In this document: positions 35,312 to 47,889 of the stretch, piece by piece
Layout of the letters: every line of letters starts with the position of its first letter
Position numbering within the stretch: the stretch's first letter is position 1
Assembly (NCBI GenBank): GCA_020081605.1
Contig: JAHREC010000062.1
Location: 4,893,758 to 4,957,757, forward strand
DNA: 64,000 nt
Direction: 5' to 3'
Origin: Albifimbria verrucaria
Taxonomy: Eukaryota; Ascomycota; Sordariomycetes; Hypocreales; Stachybotryaceae
Notes under the pieces: model-generated
Databases searched by the model: none
Told to the model about the DNA's origin: nothing
The model's input: only the letters and a program-made list of their open reading frames with translations
Position numbers and translations under genes: made by a program

Positions 35312-37358
35312 CTAGTAATGAGCTCGTTGTGTCAACTTGGAATGAACCGATAGCCAAAACTCGCAGGTGGACTTCAAACCAAGCCCATCCGTAATGAGCT
35401 GATACCCGTCATTGGTCACATTGAGCACATTGGAGAGCCGCTCGGACTTAGTAGTCAAGGCTTGGGGCCACTTGATTGCATTCAACGGAACCCGAGCGCT
35501 ATTAGGGTTGCCCGAAATTGCATGGTTGACAACATAGCTCTGGAACCCACGGTAAAGACTCTCCCTGCCCCAAACAGCCGGTACTGGAAAGCTTGTCCCT
35601 GACGCATTGATGGAGAGTGTCGGGTTAAAGAAAGCTCCGGGTAGGACTGCTCCATGCAAGCCTGTGCCGAAGGCAATTTGCGCGTTGTAAGTCATCCCAG
35701 GATATGCATTGGCGACCCAGCGATAGTTACACGTGAAGACTGCGTCGTTTATGATCGCTGATTGACGGGCTATAACGCTTGTGTACTTTGTAGCAGGATA
35801 TTGTGCCAAAACCGAAGCTGCAACATCATCATAAGTGAAGGCAGCCTTGATGAACTTCGTGAGAGCTTCATCCGTTATAATGCTCTGGTCGACAAATAAG
35901 GCACCATCATCAGCAGCGTGAGTAAGAATCAAGGAACCCGAGAGTTTAGCATAATGTCCTAAAATTTATTTTAGCCTAATACGTGTGCTGGAATGCGTGA
36001 CCCTAACCTTGAGCCATCTCAAGAGGAGCCGATTGTCGAATCCAATGTCCATCAGGCACCGGACCAAACTGCGTTCTGCCAATGGTAAAAGTAGTCCCCG
36101 CGGCTTCAATTTGTGCACGGAGCAGATCAGTCGGGTTTGTTGCTCGCAAGCAAGCGAACCCTTTGTCCTTGCAACCAGCGGCTTCAGTAAATGCTTGAAA
36201 GAGGTCTTCAAGCCGGCCGCGTCTGTTCAAGCTGTATTGAAACCCGGAGCTGTGCAGGTGTGCATGCTTGAAGAGTGGCAGCAGCTGACCACCTTTCAAC
36301 ACTAGGTGATGCATGATCGAGCCGCCACCGGCAGATTCTCCCCACGCGGACACCTGCCTACGATCTCCGCCAACGAGATGGATGTATTTTTGGACCCATT
36401 TGAATGCCTGGCGCTGATCCAAAAGACCTAGGTTGGTCGCTCGAGCTTGTTCAGCGCTACTGCCTCCTAGCCATCCAAAGACACCCAACTACCGGAGTAA
36501 GCATCTTGTTGGACACACAAAGATGACGGCAGACAAATCAAGGAATGAGATAAATTGGAGTGCAGGAATAGAGGGATTGTGGCATTATAGGGTCGCGCTT
36601 GTAGCAATAGTTACTTACTCGATAGTTGATGGCAACGACAATCGCCTGACCCTTTGACCGGTACACCAGTCCGGTACCATCAAAGAGGCCAATGATATTG
36701 AAGTAGTCTTTGGCACCAGTCGAGAACCTTGAAGTCAAATCTCAACTTAAACGACCCTCACAAAATAGGGATGTACTTACCCTCCGCCGTGAATGTATAC
36801 GATTGTGGGCAATTTGGCTCTGGGATGAAATGCTTTCTTTGGGACATAGAGATCCAAGAAAAGGCAATCTAAGGCCAGTCAGAAACTCGTTCTTTATTTG
36901 ATCAAAGGAACTGAAAGCACATCCCTCACCTTCAGAGTACGTGGTGTTGCGCAGAGAAGCTAGTAGGAGTTGATCGATGTCCGGAATGGCGGAATCCTGG
37001 AGCGTCTGGGTCCTTAAGGCAGTGCCGTTGCCTGAAAACCTCAAAGCGTCAGGTTGCATGCATGCCGCACCTTTAGACCCGTCCTGAACTCCGAGGGCAG
37101 CTGGTGGGTCCGCAGGTTTAGAAAACCGACGGCTGCCTGTCGGAGCTGCTGCGTAGCGGACATTCTTAAACGTGTAGACCTCGTCATCTTAGCAAGACAG
37201 CGTCGAGTTGATTCATTAGGGAGAGCCAGATTACCTACCTCGGCTTGTGGATCGTACTTTGTAGCTCGCCATGTCCCATATTGCAGCTTTAAAAGTGGGA
37301 GATTTGTTATCTCTGCCATGGCAAAACAGAAAAACGTGATAAGCGTGAGGAGCTTCAT
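35312..37358 (-). CDS. secreted type-B carboxylesterase/lipase (copy 1)
   Basis: Six exons: 37239-37358, 36930-37179, 36781-36868, 36619-36727, 36008-36488 and 35312-35958. The sum is 1695 bases, giving 564 residues with no frame break. Signal peptide MKLLTLITFFCFAMA. Family landmarks are NVRYAAAPTG, DCLFLDLYVPKKAF, IVYIHGGG (oxyanion hole), AIVVAINYRLGVFG, NLGLLDQRQAFKWVQKYI, the nucleophile elbow GESAGGG and a late GTGLHGAVLPG with the catalytic His. It would hydrolyse carboxylic esters outside the cell. Copies 2 and 3 lie nearby. It is divergent from copy 2 across 1.25 kb, which suggests co-regulation. Substrates may be acyl or phenolic esters of plant glycosides, given the neighbours. Confidence 0.92.
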
Positions 37359-38612
37359 GGTGACTGCGCGTCTTTTCCACTTTGGCTCACATACCTCGCT
37401 CAGCCGAGGCACAGACAAGGTGGCCTTTAAGCTCATTTTATTGGTAATTCTAGATTCTTGAGACCAATGTTGTCCCACTGCAGCGCAAACTAGACAAACA
37501 TAGTCCTCAGGATAACTGCCGTGACTACAGGTGCTTCCGGTAGTGCATTACCTTTGCGGGTCACATGCCCTTGGCTCTCGATAAACCGGTCAGATTGAGC
37601 CAACCCGGTCAATTTTCAGCAATAATCTAATCCCATTTCTATCTGACACAAAATGTTGATGGCATCATGAGATGTTACTGGCTTTCTCCTCGGAATACTA
37701 AGCAGGGCATAGTGCATAGCACAGATTAAAACTCGCCCGGTTCCTCGGGACTTTCCTGTAGACAGTAAAAGGGAATTTAAGGCGACCTACAGGCAAAGTC
37801 TAGCTGGTCAGGGCCTTGGCTAATTCCAGCCATGCCTGCCGCACATTGTGCATTCAATATTCGGCGATTGATCCTACTAGAGGTTTTCAAACCCGTGAGC
37901 AGTATGATCTTTGCGTACACTCCTTTCCCAGGACCGCCTCCCGAACGGTAGTCATGCACGACCGGGTGCGCTAGTTACCACAGGGCGGGTCATTCGCAGC
38001 GTTCCCCGTATTCAAATGATAGCAAACCGTCACTGTCGCAATGAAGAAAGGTTACAATGATGGACATGTAAATCTGTAAGAGTCAAGGGTCCTTAATGCC
38101 CCAACAAATCACAGTAACTACGACAATACTATGACCACAGATCGCCTACCCTTACTGCATTGAGTAACGTCATGGAAGTAGACTATCGACGTTTCGTCCA
38201 AACCGGGCCGGTCCACCTGATTTGTCTCGCCCTTGCTAACATGGCCTGATCATTAAACAAACCTTATTTTGTTATTGTTGGGCGAGGGGTCGCAATGGGC
38301 CTCGCAATTTACTTGAATGCTTGCAAAATTGGGGTATTGACACCGGCGAATATGCCGGACTAAAAATGCAGGCTCGGTGTCAAAGGCTTGATAGAATTGT
38401 TTTTTTCCTGTTGAATTCTTGGTCGCTCGAATTGAAGCCGAGAATGGTGGCTATGCTGTTGTTAAATACAGCTCTCCGGTTAGTATTTTGGCATCCCTTC
38501 CAGATGGCTTGAAATTGTCAAAATTGCCCAAACACTACCTACGCAACTTACACCAGCTATCTTTTATCGGGTAAAGTTTCATTCTACTGGAGGCTTGTTT
38601 GTTATCCCAGTC
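37359..38612. promoter_or_regulatory. divergent intergenic region between esterases 1 and 2
   Basis: 1254 bp shared by two divergent esterase starts. It holds a possible transporter remnant (38240-38520) and otherwise no gene. Confidence 0.4.
38240..38520 (+). pseudogene. possible sugar-porter MFS fragment
   Basis: A plus-strand stretch reads VIVGRGVAMGLAIYLNACKIGVLTPANM, similar in layout to the GR-x-x-x-G-x-G motif followed by the P-x-E-x-P segment of sugar porters. Further on, a shifted frame gives LRLVFWHPFQMA, which recalls the WRIPF turn. Stops and shifts separate the pieces. The match is by eye and weak. Confidence 0.25.
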
Positions 38613-40648
38613 ATGAAATTGGTGCTTCTGTTGCTTGGTGCCTACGGCACTGCAGTGGCTACCGTCCCCATCATCGTAGATCTAGGCTACGCGAAGTATG
38701 AGGGCATACGTAATGAAACACTTGGGTATGTCACGCAAAGTTCCTGTGGAGGTAACAGCATCAAATTATGCTGACCAAAATCACAGTGTTCAGACTCATT
38801 ACGGCATTCGGTATGCCAAATCGCCAACAGGAGACTTGCGATGGCGAGCACCAGTTCCTATTGACAGCCCAGGCACCAATCTTGACCCTGCACCACTGAA
38901 CGCGACCCGACCCGGCCCAATTTGTTTTCAAGGGATCCCTGGATGGTACTTGACACTGAAGACCCTCTTCCACCTCTACTGCCCGGTTTGATCGGAGACG
39001 GAGGCCTAGGCGGACCGGGTGGTATTGATCTCGGAGCAGGATTGAGCGAGGACTGCCTCACGATTGACGTGATCACACCACTTACTCCTCTGTCTAACAA
39101 CCTCCCAGTGTTGGTAAGCATTCATGGCGGAGGTAAGAACATACACAGATAATCCTTCGCTGCTGAGAAAATCAAATACTGAGGTTTTACTTGCTCTTTT
39201 CCTAGGCTACGTTGGTGGATACGCCTCAGGGACTCCAGGGCACAATTTCGTGGCTGAAGCAAAGGGCTCCGTCATCTTTGTCCAGATCCAATATCGCCTC
39301 GGCATCTCTGGGTTCCTATCAAGTAAGGAACTGCGAGCCAACGGTAAAGCGAATGCTGGCTTGCTTGACCAGCGTGCCGCTCTAGAATGGATTCAACGCC
39401 ACATTCATCACTTTGGCGGTGATGCTGCTAAGGTGACAATCTGGGGAGGAAGTGGCGGAGGTGGTTCCGTCCTTAATCACCTCATTTGGGAGGGCGGAAT
39501 TAAAGAGGCACCATTCCGCGCAGCCATCCCAGGTAAGTTGTAATAAGACACTACTGATCGTTGCTCGATCTTTTGTGCAACAACGGGCCACTAACACAAG
39601 ACGTGCCAAGAATTCCCTTGGACTCCACCTTATCATAACAATGATATTCTGGAGACTCAATACTCTGATCTTCTAGAAGAAACAAAATGCAACAACTTGC
39701 AATGCATGAGGTTACTCCCTGCCGACAAACTATCACAAGCATCTCTTACTGTCTACAAGAGCGCTTTTGACAAAGGACATTACGCTTTTGGTGACACTTG
39801 GTTCGGGCCCACAGTGGATGGGGAGGTCATTAAAGATCTCCCATCGAACGAGTTCAAGAATGGCCATTTTCATAAGGTGCCGCTCTTAACTCTTCGAAAT
39901 CGTCATGAAGGTATGAACCGGCTCCCAAATTGCAATCGCCCCTTTCCCGAAGCCCCCTCCCCTGTTCTCTTCAGACAGATCCTGGTATTTACAATGGGCA
40001 AAATTCAAACTACCGTTGACAAACAAAATAGGGTACAGTTTTTCAGATGGAACTATAGACAACGCACTTGAAGTTAGCGTCTGGGCACAAAAGCTTTGGC
40101 CTACCGCGGACTTGACATTTATGGCGAAAATCTCGTCTATCTACCCTGAGTCATCGTATGGCGCAACATATCTTCAGGCGAATCCCACATTGCAGGCTGC
40201 ACTCATCTTGAACCCACAGCTCCGGAACAACCGACAATACTTCTTGTACCTAGCAAGTTACAGCGACTACATAATCAACTGCCCGACGTACTCTGCCGCA
40301 AAAGCTTTCAGCGAGGCAGGACTACCTGTATGGAAGACGAGATTCAACGCCGGATCAGGCCTCCACGGGGCCAGCACAAACTACATCCTGGGAAACCCAA
40401 ATGCTACTTCCAATAGCACTCTGGCGGCTTCACTCAAGAGTTATTGGCTCTCTTTTATCCTAAATTTGGACCCAAACCTTCCAGTGGTGTCTTCTGTTGC
40501 TAAACCTGAATGGCCCAAGTACAACAAAGATTCGGGCAAGACGACTATTCTGGATATATTTGACAAAACCATCGCCACAAGTGAAGACCCTGACGCAGGT
40601 GAGGCCTGCAGATTCTACATCAATAACAACGGGATCGTTCGCAATTAA
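38613..40648 (+). CDS. secreted type-B carboxylesterase/lipase (copy 2)
   Basis: Five exons: 38613-38725, 38787-39132, 39206-39532, 39611-39910 and 40032-40648. Signal peptide MKLVLLLLGAYGTAVA. Landmarks are GIRYAKSPTGDLRWRAP, EDCLTIDVITP, VSIHGGG, YRLGISGFLSS, NAGLLDQRAALEWIQRHI, the nucleophile elbow GGSGGGG and GSGLHGAS. One frame break at 38941-38942 (GG, expected GGG) gives 567 residues, exactly divisible. The elbow has Gly where copy 1 has Glu (GGSGG against GESAG), a known variant of fungal esterases that may alter substrate choice. A long Gly-rich insert (GLIGDGGLGGPGGIDLG) precedes EDCL. Divergent from copy 1. Confidence 0.9.
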
Positions 40649-41141
40649 ACTGACATGGTTTGGAAACTGGATGTTTCTTTATTTCAATAGTCATAAGATG
40701 GAATAGTAAGGGGTTTTGGTGTAAAATATCCCTTGGGAGTGGAACTTCACGCTACCGGACCCTGGGGTTTCGGATTATGTTGGCTGGCCAGTCTCTACAA
40801 ACTCAATAGGCCCAATATCTTAACAATTTGACACGAAGAAGTGCTTTCCGCTGATCGCTAAATAAAAAAAAAAACATATGTTTCTTTACCCAGTAGAGTA
40901 GAGCTATTATGATATTTCTTATTAACTAAAGTATCTGAAAAATCTCCCTTTGGCTCTCAGTATGTGCTGTACTGCGTTGAACTCAGCCATATTAAGGAAG
41001 TAACTTTCCATTAGTCTAAGGTGATCAACCATTCGGAATTGATTCAGCGGGCAAATATGAACACGGTGAATAGGAACTTGTCGCCCTTGTCTGCTTGGGG
41101 ACCTTTAACATGACTGGGATGTGCTATTCCAACCCCATAAT
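40649..41141. other. convergent intergenic region
   Basis: Between the 3' ends of esterase 2 and the beta-glucosidase. Contains a poly-A run near 40862; no gene. Confidence 0.5.
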
Positions 41142-43367
41142 TCAGATCTGAGCTGCTGCAAGCCTACTCGAAATGCTTATGGCGTCCGGGTCACCAGCGT
41201 ATTGCCCGATCTCCATACTAACATCATCTGTACCCATGACGAGACGTCCGTCATGCCAACGCTGTAATGGGATAGTAGATACAGGAGCATCAATTTTGCC
41301 CACAGTTCCCGCTTCTACTTCTACCACCCCGAAGCCAAGGAGGACACGACTAGGAAAATCATGTCCCACATCACCCCACCTCGGTCGACCATACACCTGC
41401 ACAACGCATCTCCCAGGCCTTTCTCCAATATTGGCAACCTTGACGCTCACGGTCAACTGGCTCCTTCGTGCCGGCTTAGCAGACGCCGAGTGCAACCGAA
41501 ACTTCGTGTAAGAGAGACCGAACCCTAATGGAAAAGCAGCTTCAACTCCCAAACGGTCCACCATTCTCTGCCCGAACCACTTGTCATAGGTAACCTGATT
41601 GGCGTTCGTGTCAAACTGGGGCAGGTGCTCTTCTGTCGTAGGCATACACCACGGTAGCCGTCCACTTGGGTTTATTGTACCGTTGAGGACATCGGCAATA
41701 GCATGTCCACCTTGACAACCATTGTACCACCCAATCATGACGGCGGGGACATCTTGAACCCACTCTTCGATTATCACCGTACCAGCAGTTCTGATAATGA
41801 CCACTGTGCGCGGGTTTGCAGCAGCGACAGCTCGGATCAACTCTACGTCCTCGGAGCGGAGCCGGATACTCACACGATCACCGCCCGTGGGCTGATCGTG
41901 GAAATCCCTTTGTCAACTTTTGGGGTGTGGTTTCCTGAAAGTGGTAGCTGGTTTTCGATCGAATGCTGTATTTTCGTGGCGAATGGTGAGTTATCGAAAG
42001 GCGGATAGATGCCAAATGCGCCGGCATCACGTTGGCGCGATGGCTTTAGGAATTCGCCCTCATCTGTTGCGTCGTATCCTACAATGACAATGGCATAATC
42101 TGCTCCCAAGGCTGCAGAAACAGCGTCCTGAACTGATCGGGTGCTGGAGAGGACGACATTAGTTTCTGGGAAACCTTGTCTGATGCCTTGAAACCATGAA
42201 ATAACATCTGGGCAGTCGACCAAGGATGAGGCTCTGTCACCCGTGATTTCCGAGTCAGCCCCATGGCCTATCACCGCGCATCTTTTTGTTGCTAGCGGGA
42301 TCGGGAGAAGTGGCCGACCATTTATGTCGTTGTTCTTGAGTAACACAATGGCCTTGCTGGCCACTTCCCGTGCTAGGTTGCGGTGATCCGGATTGAATAC
42401 ATTGTCTGCCATTGGCTCTTGTATTGAGCGGGAAGCGTAATGTCGAAGCTGCGTGCTCAGAATCCTTCTGCAAAGTATCGAAATCTCTGCCCAACAGAGT
42501 TGCTTCGATGTGAGTGCTCCCTGCACAGATCTGGCTCTCAGATTTTGGAAGGGAGCTTCGATGTCCAAACCAGCTTTTATCGATTTGATGCCGTCACGCA
42601 ATCCGAATACCCAGTCAGAAATAACAAACCCCTCAAAACCCCATCGTTTTCTGAGCAAGTCTGTCAACAACTTCTTGTTTTCGCCAGCCCACTCTCCGTT
42701 CACAGCGTTGTAAGCACTCATAACACTCATGGCGCCTTCTTCTACGCAGCGCTTGAAGTGCGGGAGGTAGACTTCATTTAGCGCAGCGTCATCAATGCAG
42801 ACATTGACCCGGAAACGTGCCGTTTCCATTGAGTTGAGAGCAAAGTGCTTGATGCAAGCCATCGCGTTGCGCTGGAGACCGCGCACGTGAGCTGCGCCAA
42901 ACTCACCGAGGAGTATAGGATCTTCACCATATGATTCCTGAACCCGACCCCAGGCGGGGTGCCTTGGTAGATTGATGCAGATGCTGCCAACCGTATTTGC
43001 ACCGTGAACCCTAGCCTCGAGTCCAATGGCTACACCCACACGCTCCTCCAAAGATACGTCCCAAGTCGCCCCTTGATGTAGCGATGGGAAACACAGTGGC
43101 TTCCTTTATCGTGATGCCTCGCGGCCCGTCGCAATATCGGATACCAGGTATACCTAGACGATCGACTGCACCGTGAACAAATGGCTTGGTATGATACATG
43201 CCTTCGTAGAGGTCTCCGAGACCTTGCCAGAAACTAGAGTCGCCATCTAATAGCGATAATAATTCATCGTTGGTGAGGTTTCTCATGAGCGCCTGGGCCA
43301 CCAACGTAGGTGGGTTTCCTGATTTCACCGCTTCGACAGCAGATCGAAAATCTCGTATGTTGGGCAT
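41142..43367 (-). CDS. GH3 beta-glucosidase, no signal peptide
   Basis: Intronless, about 742 residues. It starts at MPNIRDFRSAVEAV with no secretion signal, so it is probably intracellular. GH3 landmarks are RYCDGPRGI, the substrate-binding KHFALNSMETAR, SAYNAVNGEW and the nucleophile Asp in GFEGFVISDWVFG, then GGDR in the C-terminal domain, PSGRLPW and FPLGFGLSYTKF, plus a fibronectin-III-like end. No PA14 insertion. Two frame breaks: near 43050-43100 (net one extra or two missing bases beside a G/T run) and at 41906-41908 (GGG, expected GGGG). It would release glucose from imported beta-glucosides, acting after the rhamnosidase and the permease. Confidence 0.88.
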
Positions 43368-45876
43368 TGCTTAATCGAGATCCTGTGAGAACTTGAAAGA
43401 CTAGGGAAATTTATTGACATGGGGAGAAGTAGAAGACAACAGAAGTTCGTATTGCAGTAAAAAATGCGGCTATATTTAGGAGGAGGTGTCGCACAAGTCC
43501 TTTAACATTGGTTGCAGAAAATATTCTAGACAGACCACATTATGACCTCGGCTATAGCAGGGTGCACCGGAACCGCCCTGCCTGTGGAATGACCATGTCG
43601 GTCCAAATGTCCCGAAACACTATCCACCACATTGCAGTGATGGCAGATGCAGCGTCTGTATCGGCGCTACCACGGTGTGCGGCTTGTGGCCATTACCGAG
43701 TATGCTAAGCATGCGTGGACACGGTTGAAGATGCGCATCTGTACAGTATTAGTTTTGATTGTTCCAGAAAATGCTCTCGAAGTTTACATGAATGTTTTGC
43801 CAGTACTTTTTGACGCCAAGAGCCTGCCTTTCCACCCCTAAATTAACATGGCTGGTGCCGTGATTAGAGCCCAGGTTATAAGTGCTATTGAACCTCTATG
43901 AGGAGATGAGCAGTGTTGGGGTGGCAGAAGAGCGATTAACAGCCGAAGGTCAGACCTTGGTTGTCGCTCAACAAGTTCCGTGTTATATTACATCTTGCAA
44001 ATATCTCGGAAGTGTGATCATAGTATTATTCACTTGGAATGAACTGAGCGAATTACTATACTGCTATTCTTGAATCGAGATCGTGCCTAGCTCGTCTCCC
44101 CATGGTTGTATCACTCTCTACGCTCATAGACCTCCTAGTGTTGCAACAAACAAACCCTTTTGTGGTGTTATCAATATCGAGCTGCTCTCTTCTGCAAATT
44201 GCTCTTCACTGGTCTCAAGACTGACAGATTACGATAGTCAGTAATCAAGCGAAACTCAAAGTCAAAATTGTTCGACTTATTGTTTTGGCATCATGCAATC
44301 TTGACATTTGCACAACTCGCAGAAGATGACCACAGTTGGCGGACAACAAATACCATAACTCTATCTCGCTCATCCCAGTATCTCCTCGTAATTCTTTCCT
44401 TGTTCTTCGTCTATACAGACGATTCTCAACACGGCGTATGTCTTCATGCGAAGTGGGCCAACAGAAGCAACCCTTGGGAACATCGGGCAACAGATATGAT
44501 TCTGGAGCTGGCCATATCATAGCTCGGGGCATTCGCTCCCGAATGAAGCGCCGGGGTCAATTAATTGAGCTGCCGCATCAATCTGCGCGTCCCGGGGTTG
44601 TGTGTGGTGCATTGTAAGCCCTAACATCTACCCAGTTACGTAGTGTTCTCCTCGAACTCAACTTCGTGACAACCCCTGCTATAGTCTATCCGGCCCGGAC
44701 GTGCAGTAGGTGGTTCGTCCCAAGTACCTCTCCTTTAGGCAGAGTAACTCGGGCGTTGTGTGGGTCCTCAGACAAGGACCACAACGCCTGGACCAGCCGC
44801 CACGGCATTATGAAGGACTGCGTACGAGTACAGAGGGGACCTCAAGGGCTATGACAGTAGGTCCAATGTCTCAGATAATCCTAGCGAGATTTATGTAAAG
44901 TTGAGCTCCACAAAAGCAACCGGGTTGCCTTCTTAGATGCCGGAGAACATTGAAAATGAATAACTCATTGAACACATAAAAGAGGAAAGGTTCCTTCTAC
45001 ATTTCTCCGATATGCTAAAATCGAGAGTAGACTCCAGCGGTTGTACCGGGAAGTGGGAACCTCCCGACGACCTTCAGGAGGTGTCCGGCCAATTGAAATG
45101 GTTGCGGAGACACTATGCTCGGTTCAACAGCCCCCAAACCGGGTATCCTGTTGAGAGCGTGGCGTAAAGTTGACATACCGGGCTTGGCATCCGGCCCGGT
45201 TGTGCATGACGTTTAGTGCTGATGGCGTGCGACTTGCAGTAGTCACTCTAGGACAAACTGTGCCAGCCAGTGCACCGCATTTCATGCGCGGCAAGTCACC
45301 CAGGCCCTTGCTACGTGGAGCTTCGTCACTAAATCCTTGTTATAAGCTCGTAAAATGGTGGTTTTGAGAAACCATGCACTATGGAGATGCATGTACACCC
45401 CAATGTCTTGTGTCTTGTGTCCATACCTGCTTCACCACTTACAAGGGAGCGGGGTCCTGACCACGGACATGTTCTGTGGTGAACAAGCCTGATCACACCT
45501 CGGTTTCATCGGGCTTGCTTGGTCTATCCATCATTGTCGTCAATCCGTGCATGCATGTTTCCTCGCTAGTCCTTTCGGCTCTTCTCTAGAACCAATTTTC
45601 TGACCACGGACCGGGCCGTAATCGAAGCCCCCGCCTTTTCAAGGACAATCACCCAAATCTCTGCCTGAAGCTCGGCCTTCCTCTGGAGCTGAGGCCGGTC
45701 ACATTCGCAACGATAAAATTAGCGAGGAGGGCAAGCCGATGGATATAGCTTTGGTAAACATCGCATTCCTTATTTGTCGTTGTCGCATACTTACGTACCC
45801 AGTCACTTGTGGCTTCTCTTCAAGGTTCCAGACCCAAAAGACTCCACTGCGCCGTGATGATCCTGAACTTGTTACA
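43368..45876. other. gene-poor divergent region
   Basis: 2.5 kb between the divergent starts of the beta-glucosidase and the permease. No gene is supportable. A 12-bp direct repeat CTGACCACGGAC occurs at 45457-45468 and 45600-45611, 270-420 bp before the permease ATG. An imperfect inverted repeat ACCTCC...GGAGGT lies near 45059-45082. Confidence 0.45.
45457..45611 (+). promoter_or_regulatory. 12-bp direct repeat upstream of the permease
   Basis: CTGACCACGGAC is present twice, exactly, 143 bp apart. Each copy contains CGG, the half-site read by Zn2Cys6 factors such as the one encoded at 49336-51574. A regulatory role is inference. Confidence 0.3.
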
Positions 45877-47889
45877 ATGACTTCGCATTCTGAGAAACCA
45901 GACCCAACCGTCCATGCTGAACATAGCGTCCCCTTGAGTCACCTAGCTCGAGACATGACGAGCTCGATCTTTCCCGAGCGAGGAGAAGCGCATATTACGG
46001 CGCATCGATACGCGTCTCATTCCTATTGTTGGGGCGCTCTACTGCGTGTCACTCATCGACCGCACCAACTTGGGAGCTGCAGCGATTGCTGGGATGGTTG
46101 AGGATTTAAGATTGATGGGTAACAGATACGTAAGCTATGTAGCAGGTTTTTGGCGTCTGAGCATGCCATGCTGAGCCATCTACTAATGAAACAACTGTCA
46201 CTAGTCAGTTGTTTCTCTTGTCTTCTTTACCACCTATATCGTCTTCCAGCCACCGTCAACCATCATCGTACGCAAAATGGGCCCGCGCATCCACCTGTCC
46301 ACGATCACGCTGCTTTGGGGATTGTCATGGTCGGCATGGGCCTGACCAAGACATGGGACCAGCTTGGCGGACTTCGTGTTGCACTTGGCGTGCTAGAGGC
46401 TGGGTTTTTCCAAGCTGTGTATACCTGCTCAGCACATGGTATACCAGATGTAAGCCTATCTTGTCAGTTTGAACCTGTCACGACAGATCCTAACCTTATC
46501 GCCCGTCTCAAAGATGAGATGGGCAAGAGATACTCCGCCTTCTATCTTATTGGCTCCGTCACGGCGGCCTTTGCTGGTATACTTGCCTTCGGCGTGAGTC
46601 CTACCCCAGGAGCCCCTGACACAATACTCCACGCATCGCAGCCATCTCTAACACGTCCGTTACGCAGCTCATGCAAATGAGCGGCGTTGCCGGCTTCAAG
46701 GGCTGGAGGTGGATATTCATAATTGAAGGAATCGGTGAGTCAAATTCTCATGCCTCCTTTATTCTCTGCTGCGTAAACACATCTATACATGTGCGCACAT
46801 GTACACGCATCAAGCCCAGTCCGACGCAATATCCGTTTTGGACGGCTGCTTCGTCATAGCAAGACAAACACTGACGGCGCAACCGCTACAGTTACTTGCT
46901 TACTAGCAGTACTTGGGTACTGGCTGCTCGTCGACTTCCCCGACTCGAAACGCAATAACTGGCGGTTTCTCAATGCCCGTGAGAGGGCATATGTCGTCGC
47001 TCGTGTGAATCGCGATAGGGCGATGCAGCGGCACCTCAGTTCGAGTTCGGCAAATTCCTCCGCAATGCCCGCGACCCCAAGGTCTGGTTATTTGCCATGA
47101 TGTTCTTTAACACGACGACAGTCAGCTATGCTCTGGCATACTTCACCCCGATTATCCTCACCGGCAGCCTCGGCTTCGACGCCGCAGCCAGCCAGCTGCT
47201 TACCGCGCCGCCGGCCGCCTTTGCAGGCATAATCATGTTCGCCAGTGGCTGGTTGGGGACAAGTACCATGTTCGAGGCCCAATAGTACTTTTCAATGGAG
47301 TCATGACTATTATCGGTCTTGCCATCCTGGGGTGGCACCCTAGCAGCGCTGTCCGCTACTTCGGCATGTTCTTTACTACCGCGGGGTCTAATTCCAACGT
47401 CCCGGCTCTCATGGCTTATCAAGCCAACAACATACGAGGACAGTGGAAGCGGGCCTTCTGCAGTGCCACTCTTGTCGGGTTTGGCGGCATCGGCGGTATT
47501 ACAGGGAGTTTGGTTTTTAGGTGTGAACATTTCTTTCGTTTCCTGTAATTGGAACTTGTCACCAGGAAAACCTGTGCCGCAGGTCATCATTCAAAAGCAG
47601 CAGCTGACGATGATCAATTATATAATAGGTCGCAGGATGCTCCTTATTATAGGCCGGGGCTTTACGCTTGCATTGCCTGTAGTTTGTTGACTTTAATACT
47701 GGCTGTTGTTCTAGACGTCTGGTTCTACCACCAGAATAGACGAGCTGACCGTGGAGAGATAACGCTAGAATCAGAGGGAGTTCAAGTAAGTTCAATTTTC
47801 GGATAGTGTACTGCTCCCCAGCTCCTACTGTTGCTGATCAACTAAAGGGCAATAATGAGGCTGAGATCTCCTTCAGATATACGTATTAG
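45877..47889 (+). CDS. MFS permease of the Dal5/ACS type
   Basis: Seven exons (45877-46129, 46205-46449, 46514-46593, 46668-46734, 46910-47520, 47629-47785, 47848-47889); 486 residues after allowing for undercalls. Landmarks are LRRIDTRLIPIVGALYCVSLIDRTNLGAA (TM1 of the ACS family, with D-x-x-LxP and R-T-N-x-G-x-A), TLLWG, GVLEAGFFP, LLSTWYTR, GWRWIFIIEG and FRYTY at the C-terminus. These are the signature positions of the allantoate/anion:cation symporter family. Frame breaks lie in exon 1 (net two bases, near 45985) and at runs 46317-46320, 46405-46409, 47018-47020 and 47255-47258. Family members import organic anions, vitamins, ureides or sugar acids. Here it may import a product released by the secreted hydrolases. 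Confidence 0.85.

Noticed and set aside
43368..45876. Several 60-95 codon frames between the beta-glucosidase and the permease
   Set aside because: No domains, signal peptides or plausible splice partners.
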